Assembly: GCA_017519975.1 (NCBI GenBank)
Contig: JAFWRM010000042.1
Coordinates: 1-64,000, forward strand
Origin: Oscillospiraceae bacterium
Lineage (GTDB): Bacteria; Bacillota; Clostridia; Oscillospirales; Oscillospiraceae
Length of the DNA: 64,000 nucleotides
Direction: 5' to 3'
The position numbers and the translations under genes were made by a program. The notes under the pieces were generated by a model, which searched no databases, had not been told where the DNA came from, and saw only the letters and a list, made by a program, of their open reading frames with translations. Positions 45,470 to 53,259 of the stretch are shown here, one piece after another. Numbering within the stretch: position 1 is the first letter of the stretch; every line of letters starts with the position of its first letter.

Positions 45470-46342
45470 TTGAATCGTCTGCGAAAACAGGTGGAGAAGT
45501 TCTGTTACCGCCACCCACGCTTCGGCATTCCGAAACTGATGCTGTGGCTCTCCATCGCGACAGCTGCCGTTTATATCATATCACTGATGGATCGATCCGG
45601 CACTTTCCTGTCTCTGCTTCTCTTCGATCCTTCCAGGATCTTCCGCGGTGAGGTGTGGCGCCTGTTCTCCTGGGTCGTGATCGCGCTTCCCTCAGGGGGA
45701 GCGATCTGGCTCTTCATCTCTCTGTATTTCTACTACTTCATAGGAAGCACGCTGGAAAGCATATGGGGCCCCGGAAGATTTACCATGTTCTATCTGCTTG
45801 GTGTGGCGATGCACCTCGTTCTCGGTATGGCCGTCTACCTGATTTTCGGAAATACGCTGTTCCTCTATCCTTATTACCTGAATATGTCCATGTTCTTCGC
45901 TTTTGCCGTACTGTTTCCGGAACAGCGTGTTCTTCTCTTTTTCTTCATCCCCATCAAGGTAAAATGGCTGGCTGTTGCCGACGCCGTGCTCATCTTCTTC
46001 CCCGCGATCCGTCAGGCAGTTCAGGGAAACTGGCTCGTTCTGCTGTTACCCGTCGTTTCCGTTCTCAGCTTTTTCGTTTTCTGCGGATCCGACCTGATTG
46101 CTCTGCTGCGCAGGACCCGGGCCGGGCAGGTATCCAATGTCATTTCCTTTCGGAAGGCGTCGCGCTCCGTCCGCCCCCGCCCCGGAAACTCAGGGCATGC
46201 GGAGTACCGCCACAAGTGCAGCGTCTGCGGCCGGACGGACACCGAGCATCCGGAGCTTGAATTCCGCTACTGTTCTCTCTGTACGGGTTATCACTGCTTC
46301 TGTTCGGAGCACATCAACAGCCACGTGCACTTCACCGAATGA
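45470..46342 (+). CDS. rhomboid-like membrane protein with zinc-binding tail, catalytic residues missing
   Basis: A 290-residue membrane protein with about six transmembrane helices in a rhomboid-like layout. The segment MSMFFAFAVLFPEQRVLLFFFIPIKVKW, cut here by loops, resembles clostridial rhomboid-family proteins. The membrane part lacks the protease GxSG motif (it reads NMSM) and has no His in the last helix, so proteolysis is unlikely. The cytosolic tail (about 245-285) has Cys/His pairs CSVC, CSLC, CFCSEH and HVHF: a probable zinc finger. The start is TTG 45470, with GGAGGT 8 nt upstream and consistent with the promoter. Confidence 0.82.
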   Translation: MNRLRKQVEKFCYRHPRFGIPKLMLWLSIATAAVYIISLMDRSGTFLSLLLFDPSRIFRGEVWRLFSWVVIALPSGGAIWLFISLYFYYFIGSTLESIWGPGRFTMFYLLGVAMHLVLGMAVYLIFGNTLFLYPYYLNMSMFFAFAVLFPEQRVLLFFFIPIKVKWLAVADAVLIFFPAIRQAVQGNWLVLLLPVVSVLSFFVFCGSDLIALLRRTRAGQVSNVISFRKASRSVRPRPGNSGHAEYRHKCSVCGRTDTEHPELEFRYCSLCTGYHCFCSEHINSHVHFTE

Positions 46343-46356
46343 CATCCCGCACACAG

Positions 46357-46385
46357 ATCGCCGGCAGCATTTTGCTGCCGGCGAT
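46357..46385. terminator. intrinsic terminator between converging genes
   Basis: A 12-13 bp GC-rich stem (ATCGCCGGCAGC and its complement) has a T-rich loop, placed between the converging rhomboid-like gene and the phosphoribosyltransferase gene. U-runs are poor on both sides, but placement fits termination. Confidence 0.7.
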
Positions 46386-46400
46386 TCATTATCTCTGCCG

Positions 46401-46955
46401 TTATTTCCTCGGAGTACCGTTTCCGTCGAACAGCGGGAGCGGTTCAAGGAAGATGATGTCATCTCTGCCGCGGGCGTCCCCCTCGGCAAGGATGGCCATC
46501 CGCCCCACGACGACGCCCTCCGCCTTTTCCACGAGAGTTTCCACAGCCCTCAGACTCTCTCCGGTGGAAATCACGTCGTCGATGATCAGGATCCTTTTTC
46601 CCTTCATCTTTCTGGCGTCTGCTCCATCCATATAAAGCTTCTGAGTACCCTCGGTGGTAATGGAATTCACATCTACTTCGAACACGCCGTCCATGTACGC
46701 CTTTTTCTTTTTTCTTACAAGAAAATACTCGTTTCTTCCGCTCTGTCTTGCCATCTCATAAATCAGCGGGATCGCCTTTGCTTCCGGAGCGACCATATAG
46801 TCGAACTCCGGTGCCTTTTCCAACAGGGCGCGTGCGCACGCGATCGTAAGCTCAACGTCCCCGAAAATAACGAACGCACCGATCATGAGGTCGTCCGACA
46901 GTCTGCACAGCGGCAGCTCCCGATCTACTCCCGCTATGGTCATGGGATACGTCAT
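46401..46955 (-). CDS. adenine phosphoribosyltransferase-like protein
   Basis: A 184-residue type I phosphoribosyltransferase. The PRPP-binding loop is RILIIDDVISTGESLRAVE; the upstream YMVAPEAKAIPLIYEMAR resembles Apt-family base-binding regions. Apt proper has a slightly different N-terminus, so the substrate (adenine, or a xanthine-like base) is uncertain. GGAGATGATGG lies before the ATG. It is downstream of a 5'-nucleotidase gene, which suggests purine salvage. Its promoter -35 overlaps that gene's stop. Confidence 0.87.
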   Translation of the reverse strand: MTYPMTIAGVDRELPLCRLSDDLMIGAFVIFGDVELTIACARALLEKAPEFDYMVAPEAKAIPLIYEMARQSGRNEYFLVRKKKKAYMDGVFEVDVNSITTEGTQKLYMDGADARKMKGKRILIIDDVISTGESLRAVETLVEKAEGVVVGRMAILAEGDARGRDDIIFLEPLPLFDGNGTPRK

Positions 46956-47025
46956 CTTCCATCATCTCCAGCTCTGTTTATTTCCCGCCGCTTGTCTGCC
47001 GTTCCGCGGGTTTCTGACAGCACTC

Positions 47026-47053
47026 ATTATATGGCTTTCACCCTGAAAGTCAA
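47026..47053 (-). promoter_or_regulatory. promoter of phosphoribosyltransferase gene
   Basis: Minus strand: TTGACT (47048-47053), 16-nt spacer, TATAAT (47026-47031). The -35 overlaps the 5'-nucleotidase stop codon. The leader is about 65 nt with a small CCCGC/GCGGG hairpin. Confidence 0.7.
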
Positions 47054-47988
47054 TTCCTTTCCGCTTCATCCTTTCGGCGGAGCGCGCTTCCCGGTCCGTA
47101 TGGCACCTTGGCTGACGGCACGGCATTCGCCGCCGCTTCCGTATAGATCTTCTGGTCGTCAAAAAAGATGTGCGCTCCAAAAGCGCGAAGGATCTCTGTT
47201 TTCGGCAGACCTCCGAGAAAGAAAACTTCGTCGATGCGTACGTTCCACGCTCTCAGCGTAGATATCACACGCTGATGGGCAGGTGCGTTGCGGCTGGTCA
47301 CGAGCGCAGTCCGAATCGATATCGGACCGCTCCCATCTTTCTGAATACGGTTGAGGGCTCTCAGAAATTTGGCAAAAGGTCCCTCGGGGAGCGGTTGATC
47401 CGCAAGAGCCTTCTCGCGTGCAGAAAAGGCTTCCAGCCCGTCCGCCTTGAACACCGCCTCCGCCTCGTCGGAGAACAGTACCGCATCGCCGTCAAAAGCG
47501 ATCCGTATCTCACGAAGCTCCTCTTCCGCGTCATATCGATCGGCGTGACCGGTGACGATCGTGGCCGCCGGTATCCCGCAGTCTATGGCTGCCTGAGCAT
47601 CCGCAGGATTTGCGGTAAGGAACAGGTCGATATCAAAAGCCTTCAGATAGGGCGCCAGCCCGGCGCCCGAAGTGAACAATCCTCTCGTAATGTCCAGGCC
47701 GTATTTCTCCAGCGATCGGAACACCCGACTGCCTGTATCGGCACTGTTTCGAGATGCGATCAGTATCTCCACCGGCTGTACGGAATCCGGCGTCTCGTTC
47801 AGCTGCAGCAGTGCTCTTATCAGGCGGAATCCGGCACCGGGCAGCAGCGGATCGGCTTCATGTTCCCGCTGATAACGCTCATACGCGGCAACGCCTTCCC
47901 TTTCAAAAATACCGTTCTCCTTTTCCAGCTGGAAAAGCGCGCGGGAGCCTACGGCAATTTTCAGTTTGTCCGTCATGTCGTACGGCAC
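47050..47988 (-). CDS. cytosolic 5'-nucleotidase
   Basis: A 312-residue 5'-nucleotidase of the NT5C1-like family (PF06189). LKIAVGSRALFQLE opens the protein; EILIASRNSADTGSRVF, DLFLTANPADAQ, IAFDGDAVLFSDEAEAVF (HAD-like Asp motifs) and VFFLGGLPKTEILRAFGAHIFFDDQK are family elements. It dephosphorylates nucleoside monophosphates. The frame starts with GTG 47988 (AAAGGATG upstream); ATG 47976 is an alternative. It lies just after the terminator of the PBP gene. Confidence 0.9.
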   Translation of the reverse strand: MPYDMTDKLKIAVGSRALFQLEKENGIFEREGVAAYERYQREHEADPLLPGAGFRLIRALLQLNETPDSVQPVEILIASRNSADTGSRVFRSLEKYGLDITRGLFTSGAGLAPYLKAFDIDLFLTANPADAQAAIDCGIPAATIVTGHADRYDAEEELREIRIAFDGDAVLFSDEAEAVFKADGLEAFSAREKALADQPLPEGPFAKFLRALNRIQKDGSGPISIRTALVTSRNAPAHQRVISTLRAWNVRIDEVFFLGGLPKTEILRAFGAHIFFDDQKIYTEAAANAVPSAKVPYGPGSALRRKDEAERN

Positions 47989-48010
47989 TTTACGTCCACA
48001 TCCTTTCGGA

Positions 48011-48041
48011 AAGAGGCAGCCGGAACGTCCGGCTGCCTCTT
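48011..48041 (-). terminator. intrinsic terminator after class A PBP gene
   Basis: AAGAGGCAGCCGGA pairs with TCCGGCTGCCTCTT (14 bp) around a 3-nt loop; the minus strand continues TTTCCG. It lies 26 nt past the PBP stop. Confidence 0.85.
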
Positions 48042-48066
48042 CCTGTTATATGTTCATCACATTTGA

Positions 48067-50376
48067 TCATCCGAATATGTCGTTCCAATCGAACAACCCG
48101 CCGGAGTCGTCTTCTTCTCCCTCTTCCGGCTCGACCGGGGGCGGGAGCGTGGAACGGTATTTGAAGACGATCACGTCCTTGCTGCTTCCGTTATACACCA
48201 CCTTGTGAGTGATGGTATACGACGAGCCTATCAGTTCATAATCGGGTATTGTCTTGGCCGTGACCTGGATCTCTCTGCCTTCTACCGTAGACTTTCCTCC
48301 GTACGTCTGCTCCTCATAGAGAACATTACCGGATTCATCCTCACCGCGGATCCAGATCGTGATCGGGATCACGCCCGGAATCGGTGTAAGATACGTATCA
48401 TCCGGAACGTTGAAGGAACGGTACTCCAGACCGTCGTGGATCTGTGCCATGACTTTCTTCCACATCGTGGCGGCCGGGTTTCCATTATAGGATATCCTGG
48501 CAGGGTTATCATACCCGACCCAGCAGGCTGCCACATAGTACGGCGTATATCCGACGAACCAGCGGTCGAATCTGTCCTGCGTGGTACCGGTTTTTCCTGC
48601 GACGGGCATATTGACCAGATCGGAAACTCCGCCCGTGCCATACGATGCGGACTGCTTCATCATGTAGGTCATCCAGTATGCCGTCTTTTCACTGATCGCC
48701 TGGACCTGCTCCGTTGTATTTTCATAGATCAGTTTGTCATTATTATCGTAGATGTACTTATAGGTACGCCCCTTGGAGCGTATACCGTTATTGACAAACA
48801 TCGTATAAGCGGACGTCATGTCTCGGACCGTTACGCCATAGCTCAGTGCCCCGATCGACATCGGCGCGTAATCCATGTCCTCTATGGTCAGCGTGGAAAT
48901 GCCCGCCTTGCTTCGGACAAACTCAAAGCTGACGGCCGGAGTAAGCTTATCGACCAGCTGAGCGGCAACGGTATTGATGGAGTACTTCAGCGCCGTCTCG
49001 ATGGTGATTACCCCCATGTAGGAGTAATCGAAGTTCAGGGTCATCCAGGACGTACCGTTGAGTTTGACGTCAGCCCCGTCTTCGATCTTCGTATTCGGCG
49101 TGACGACCGCGTATTCGATGGCCGGACCGTAAGCCGCGATGGGCTTGAAGGAGGATCCCGGCTGTCTTCTGCTGCTGGTAGCCCGATTCCACCACAGGTT
49201 TCCCGTCTTTTCTCCGATGCCTCCGCTCATCCCGACGATATCACCCGTGTAAGGATCCTCAACCACAATGGCGGACTGTGCCTGCTGGCTGGATCCCGAC
49301 ACACCGGAGATATTGCTCGGATCTCCGTAAACGGAATCGATGATCGCCTGGATCTTCGGATCCACCGTCGCTACGATCTTGTAACCGCCCGTCAGGAGGA
49401 GAAGCTCCGCCGTACCTTCCGATACGTTTTTCATTTCGGCAAGATCCTTGATGAGATCGTCCCGAAGCGCTTCCTCAAACCAGGTATACACGGTATCGTT
49501 CATGACGTCTTCGCTGGCGTCAAAGACAAGCTCCTGATTTACGGCGGCGGTATACTCCGCCTGAGAGATGTATTCCAGCTCCAGCATCTTGCCGAGGATC
49601 AGTTCCTGCCGTTTCTTGTTGTTTTCACGGTCTATGAACGGGCTGTACATGGACGGGTTGTTGGTGATCCCGACAATGCAGGCCGCTTCCGCAAGCGTCA
49701 GTTCGCTGACTTCCTTGCCAAAATAATAGCGGGACGCCGCTCCGATCCCATAACATCCGTGGCCGAAAAAGATGACGTTCAGATAAAGCTCGATGATTTC
49801 TTCCTTGGTATGATGCTTTTCATATTCCAACGCCCGGAAAATCTCAAGGAATTTCCGGGAAACCGTCACGTCGTCCTCATGTTTGATGTTCTTGATCAGC
49901 TGCTGCGTGATCGTAGAACCGCCGAACGTGTTGCTCATGCTGAGGAACATGTTGACAAACGCTCCGCTCGTTCGGTACCAGTCGACACCCCTGTGCTTGT
50001 AAAACCGCTGATCTTCAATGGAGACGACAGCTTTTTCGACGCAGTCCGGGATGTCATCGTAGTCGACCCAGCTGCGGTACTCGCTGCCGGTAAGCGTGAT
50101 CAGTTCCTCCAGCGCTCCGGTCTGCCGGTTTTCAGTATAGATGACGCTCGACAGGGCGAGAGAAAACTCATCATACTCAACATCCAGCCCTGTAGAATAA
50201 TTCGTCTTGCAGTAAATGCAGAAAATACAGGCGAATACCAGCAGCGTTGTCAGTCCGACGAGAAGTACGGTGCCTGCAATCTTCAGAGCCAGAGAAACGA
50301 CGGTTCCTACGGTATGGGCGCCCGCCTCAGCGACCTCTTTCGCTATTCGCATGTTTCTTTTCGACAAAGACCTCAC
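48067..50376 (-). CDS. class A penicillin-binding protein (PBP1A family)
   Basis: A 769-residue bifunctional peptidoglycan synthase. A short cytosolic N-terminus and one transmembrane helix (about 28-55) precede the GT51 transglycosylase domain (catalytic Glu in SIEDQRFYKHRGVD; GGSTITQQLIKN). The transpeptidase domain follows: SxxK in PGSSFKP, SxN in KYSINTVA, KTG in AGKTGTTQDRFDRWF. A C-terminal beta/linker region ends in an acidic PEEGEEDD tail. The frame opens with GTG 50376; TTG 50367, with AGGTGAGG upstream, is a reasonable alternative. It has its own promoter and terminator. Confidence 0.96.
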   Translation of the reverse strand: MRSLSKRNMRIAKEVAEAGAHTVGTVVSLALKIAGTVLLVGLTTLLVFACIFCIYCKTNYSTGLDVEYDEFSLALSSVIYTENRQTGALEELITLTGSEYRSWVDYDDIPDCVEKAVVSIEDQRFYKHRGVDWYRTSGAFVNMFLSMSNTFGGSTITQQLIKNIKHEDDVTVSRKFLEIFRALEYEKHHTKEEIIELYLNVIFFGHGCYGIGAASRYYFGKEVSELTLAEAACIVGITNNPSMYSPFIDRENNKKRQELILGKMLELEYISQAEYTAAVNQELVFDASEDVMNDTVYTWFEEALRDDLIKDLAEMKNVSEGTAELLLLTGGYKIVATVDPKIQAIIDSVYGDPSNISGVSGSSQQAQSAIVVEDPYTGDIVGMSGGIGEKTGNLWWNRATSSRRQPGSSFKPIAAYGPAIEYAVVTPNTKIEDGADVKLNGTSWMTLNFDYSYMGVITIETALKYSINTVAAQLVDKLTPAVSFEFVRSKAGISTLTIEDMDYAPMSIGALSYGVTVRDMTSAYTMFVNNGIRSKGRTYKYIYDNNDKLIYENTTEQVQAISEKTAYWMTYMMKQSASYGTGGVSDLVNMPVAGKTGTTQDRFDRWFVGYTPYYVAACWVGYDNPARISYNGNPAATMWKKVMAQIHDGLEYRSFNVPDDTYLTPIPGVIPITIWIRGEDESGNVLYEEQTYGGKSTVEGREIQVTAKTIPDYELIGSSYTITHKVVYNGSSKDVIVFKYRSTLPPPVEPEEGEEDDSGGLFDWNDIFG

Positions 50377-50397
50377 CTGCCATGCAAAGGTTTATTT

Positions 50398-50408
50398 ATT
50401 TTATCACA
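50398..50408 (-). promoter_or_regulatory. extended -10 promoter of PBP gene
   Basis: Minus strand TGTGATAAAAT, preceded by GACATTA. It is almost identical to the metK promoter element (866-876). A TTGACA at 50412-50417 is too close to be its -35. Confidence 0.5.
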
Positions 50409-50480
50409 TAATGTCAACAATTGTTTATATATTCTGTAAACAATCCCCGCTCGTTCTCCGTCGCGTCACTCCGGCATCAG

Positions 50481-50506
50481 AAAAAGGAAGCCGGCGAACC
50501 GGCTTC
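50481..50506 (-). terminator. intrinsic terminator of PrsA-like gene
   Basis: GGAAGCCGG pairs with CCGGCTTCC around a 3-nt loop; on the minus strand five T residues follow directly. It lies 20 nt after the stop. Confidence 0.88.
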
Positions 50507-50525
50507 CCCATCTTCCGATCTTCGG

Positions 50526-52088
50526 TCAGGACAGTGCGTACATCCAGGTTTTCTTCGCGGTAATGCCGTCCGTCAGCTGCTCCTCCCAGGCGTTCATAGC
50601 GTCTGTTTTCAGCTGCTTGTCTGCAAGGTACATGTTGTACGGCATGTCCTCTCCGACATAGTAGACAATGTAGTACGCACCGGCGTTTTCAGACCACATC
50701 ATCTCCACGTCTCCCGGTTTTCTTGCCTCGTCAAACAGCCATTGTCCGGGTTCGCCCGTCAGCGTGGACTTCCCCGCCTGGCTGAGAAGCCCTCCTTCGG
50801 CGGCATTGGTTCCGTCGCTGTTCTCCGTGGCCAGCTGTGCGAAGTTCTCTTCCGTCGGATCGTCTCTGAATCGGTTCAGAAGATCCTCAGCCTCCTTGCG
50901 GGCATCTTCTTTCGCCGCTGCAACGGCATTGTCGTAAGCTCCGCTCTCGTCCGCGGCATAGTCCGCGCTGTCGACCACAGCAGGATTCACGACAATGGTC
51001 CGCGCGTTTCTCGTGGGATATCCATTGTCGGTTCTGTCCAAAAACATGACAACATAGGTTCCTACCGTTACGTCAAACAGGCCCACATCCAGCGGCTTTC
51101 TTTCCGGATCACGGAGCCAGGGCCCGTAGGTGCTTCCTAAAAGCTGTCCGTCATATTCCCGGCGGGTAGAATCGTCCTCGGCATAGGTCTCCGCATTATC
51201 AGCTCTTGCGGCGTCGATCATGTCCTGTTCGGAATGGATTCCCGCAGCGGCTGTTTCCGCTTTCGCATGCGCTTCCTTCAGGGCTTTTTCCTCTGCGGCC
51301 GCGCGTTCTTCCTCGCTGTCGTACTGAGTTTCATCTGTTTTATCCGCGTATACGATGTAATACCGGAAGGTGAACGAGTCGTAGGAATCCTTCTTTTCTT
51401 CATACTTGGCGCGGACTTCCTCGTCGGAAAAAGCCAGATTCTCCTTGAAGTATTCCTCATAGCTGTCGGCGTAATAGAGGAATTTCAGCTGTTCCTTCAG
51501 AATATCATACGTACACGCCGGACCATAGAAGCGCGCCAGATACTTGTTCACATTGCTGTATCCCAGGGCGGTGGCGGATGATTCTATCCCTTCGACCTCA
51601 TCCTGATACTTCTGCATCTGGTCGGCGGTCATTTCAAATCCGCTTTCCATTCCTTCCTTATAAAGCGCTACGTCGCGCGTCAGACACTCTTCGCAGTACT
51701 CCTGGAAATGCTGCTTCCAGGTCGTAGTTTCATCATACATCTGAACGTCCAGCGACTGGGTGGTGTCGGGCAGAAGAACATTGGCGTATTCATAGGCGTC
51801 CGTGTACACATACTCTACATAGTCGTAATAGTTATTATAATAATGGAACGTGAATTCCGCAGGAGAAAAGCGCATATCGTCTACCTGGTATGCTGTGCCC
51901 ATCCTTCGGATGGCCTTCGAATTCACAAAAAGCGCGCACCCGAGGAGAACGATGACGACGGCCACCACGGCAATGCCGATGGCCCTTGTCTTTTTGCGTT
52001 TCGCAGCTTCCTGCTGCCTTGCCGTTTCCCGTCGGTTCGGTGTTTTCACGCCCGTATCCGCAGATCTGCTGCCTTTAGAAGTGCTCAT
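50526..52088 (-). CDS. membrane-anchored peptidylprolyl isomerase (PrsA/SurA-like foldase)
   Basis: A 520-residue foldase. A basic cytosolic N-terminus precedes one hydrophobic segment (about 36-56, containing LLGC51, so a lipoprotein anchor is conceivable, though a plain transmembrane anchor fits better). The outside part has a SurA-like helical N-region and a C-terminal parvulin-type PPIase: DPTEENFAQLATENSDG, AAEGGLLSQAG and YYIVYYVGE are recognisable. It would help fold exported proteins. The start at 52088 (MSTSKG) has GGAGATGG upstream; the open frame to 52298 is leader sequence. Confidence 0.9.
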   Translation of the reverse strand: MSTSKGSRSADTGVKTPNRRETARQQEAAKRKKTRAIGIAVVAVVIVLLGCALFVNSKAIRRMGTAYQVDDMRFSPAEFTFHYYNNYYDYVEYVYTDAYEYANVLLPDTTQSLDVQMYDETTTWKQHFQEYCEECLTRDVALYKEGMESGFEMTADQMQKYQDEVEGIESSATALGYSNVNKYLARFYGPACTYDILKEQLKFLYYADSYEEYFKENLAFSDEEVRAKYEEKKDSYDSFTFRYYIVYADKTDETQYDSEEERAAAEEKALKEAHAKAETAAAGIHSEQDMIDAARADNAETYAEDDSTRREYDGQLLGSTYGPWLRDPERKPLDVGLFDVTVGTYVVMFLDRTDNGYPTRNARTIVVNPAVVDSADYAADESGAYDNAVAAAKEDARKEAEDLLNRFRDDPTEENFAQLATENSDGTNAAEGGLLSQAGKSTLTGEPGQWLFDEARKPGDVEMMWSENAGAYYIVYYVGEDMPYNMYLADKQLKTDAMNAWEEQLTDGITAKKTWMYALS

Positions 52089-52364
52089 GGTTCCATCCAT
52101 CTCCAGAATCGATATTAAGCCGGATCGCCGTCGGAAGAGCAACTCTTCCGCTGGGCCTCCCGCCGTAAAAAGGGCAGGAGAAAGCCCCGCACACGCGGCA
52201 GCCGATTTATACCCTGCGCAGTATGAGCAGGTGGGTTTCTTCCTTTTTGCTTCTACTGCTTCCAACGTCCGGAAAACCGGGAGGCCTGCAATCGGCAAAA
52301 AGAGATTGGGAATCCCATATAATAGGTGTCAGTTTAAATATGACTGCCGCAGCTATAACGAGGC
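52089..52364 (-). promoter_or_regulatory. long leader of the foldase gene
   Basis: This is the only stretch besides 61255-61597 with more than 300 nt between genes (52089-52417). If transcription begins at about 52364 the leader is about 276 nt. It holds a perfect 8-bp hairpin (52132-52150) 40-60 nt before the ATG, and a GCAGG/CCTGC stem enclosing CCGC/GCGG, followed by five U residues (52167-52217), which could be a weak attenuator. I recognise no known riboswitch class. The frame stays open from 52298, probably by chance. Confidence 0.5.
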
Positions 52365-52370
52365 AACTGC

Positions 52371-52399
52371 ATTATACCATCAGGCCCGACGGTTTGCAA
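52371..52399 (-). promoter_or_regulatory. foldase promoter inside a terminator hairpin
   Basis: Minus strand: TTGCAA (52394-52399), 17-nt spacer, TATAAT (52371-52376). The -35 is the loop of the 52381-52411 hairpin and the spacer is one of its arms. Confidence 0.7.
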
Positions 52400-52411
52400 C
52401 CGTCGGGCCTG
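52381..52411. terminator. hairpin downstream of DUF1292 gene
   Basis: CAGGCCCGACGGT pairs with ACCGTCGGGCCTG (13 bp) around a 5-nt loop, 7 nt past the DUF1292 stop. The U-run on the minus strand is absent (ATGGTATAATG), so termination may be inefficient. Confidence 0.65.
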
Positions 52412-52417
52412 ACATTA

Positions 52418-52681
52418 TTATTCAGCTTCAAACAGAGTATCGACGAACTTCTCATATACACGGTCATAAACGGCTTCGTCGATGTCTTCAAACTGCTCCT
52501 CGCCATCCTCATAGACCACATGGAAAAGGATCATGTCCTGATCCTTTTCCGCAAGTTCTCCGGCGGGGATGAACACGGCATATTCCTCTCCCTCATATTC
52601 AAAGTCGTACAGACGTTCGAGCTCATATTCGTTGCCCTCATCGTCGATAAGATTCAGAAAATCACTGCCGAATCCGTTCAT
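52418..52681 (-). CDS. DUF1292 family protein
   Basis: An 87-residue acidic protein with the DUF1292 pattern: FLNLIDDEGNEYELERLYDFEYEGEEYAVFIPAG in pieces, then MILFHVVYEDGEEQFEDIDE. Function unknown; family members are common small proteins in Bacillota. ATG 52681 is preferred, as GAGGAAT lies 5 nt upstream; ATG 52693, overlapping the DUF2284 stop in an ATGA junction, lacks a Shine-Dalgarno. It is the last gene of hom-DUF2284-DUF1292. Confidence 0.88.
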   Translation of the reverse strand: MNGFGSDFLNLIDDEGNEYELERLYDFEYEGEEYAVFIPAGELAEKDQDMILFHVVYEDGEEQFEDIDEAVYDRVYEKFVDTLFEAE

Positions 52682-52689
52682 TTCATTCC

Positions 52690-53259
52690 TCATTCATTAT
52701 AGAAAATCAGTGAAAACCAGGTCACGACATTGCCGCCGTACTGGAACTCGATGCCGAGCTGTTCCAGCGTATCCGTAAGCAGGATGCCATGACTTTCGAT
52801 GCAGGGATTCATGCGTTCCGGGAATCGGCATGGCTCGTTGGGATAGGCGCACGATTCGCATTCAGCGCACGCCTCCGACGACAGCACAAAGACATTTCCG
52901 GTCTGCGATTTCACCAGATCCGCAGCCTGCCGGGTAACTTCCTCATGATCCGCGCGGGTATCCAGCGTCTCCTGAATGTCCGCGATATCTCTCACTTCCG
53001 TTACCGTGGCGATCAGCAGAGCTTTATCATAGGCCATGCATCTCTGCCTGCACTCCTCGACCGTCCCCGTTCCCGGAGGACAGGCCCAGCTTTTTCCATA
53101 CATCGGGCATTCCGTGCGGCAGATGTCCCGTATTCTCTGCGTGAACGTGAGCTGACGGACATCGATGAAATGATATTCGTACAGCGGAAGTTCACACAAC
53201 TGTTCTTCAAGAAGATTTCTATCCAGCATTTCTTTTTTGTCTCCGTCCGGCTCTTTCAT
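52690..53259 (-). CDS. DUF2284 family metal-binding protein
   Basis: A 189-residue DUF2284 protein. Cysteines lie in DICRTECPMYGKSWACPPG, in VEECRQRC, and in the ferredoxin-like ACAECESCAYPNEPCRFPERMNPC. They are consistent with Fe-S or other metal binding. The role is unknown, possibly corrinoid- or redox-related in other genomes. Its ATG overlaps the hom stop (ATGA). The link to homoserine dehydrogenase is positional only. Confidence 0.9.
   Translation of the reverse strand: MKEPDGDKKEMLDRNLLEEQLCELPLYEYHFIDVRQLTFTQRIRDICRTECPMYGKSWACPPGTGTVEECRQRCMAYDKALLIATVTEVRDIADIQETLDTRADHEEVTRQAADLVKSQTGNVFVLSSEACAECESCAYPNEPCRFPERMNPCIESHGILLTDTLEQLGIEFQYGGNVVTWFSLIFYNE

Noticed and set aside
48205..50439. 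744-residue plus-strand open frame
   Set aside because: Antisense to the class A PBP gene. Composition rich in Arg/His/Asp with no domain.
52298..52500. N-terminal extension of the foldase up to 52298
   Set aside because: The extension has no Shine-Dalgarno and a composition unlike a signal sequence. MSTSKG at 52088 has a proper ribosome binding site before the anchor helix.
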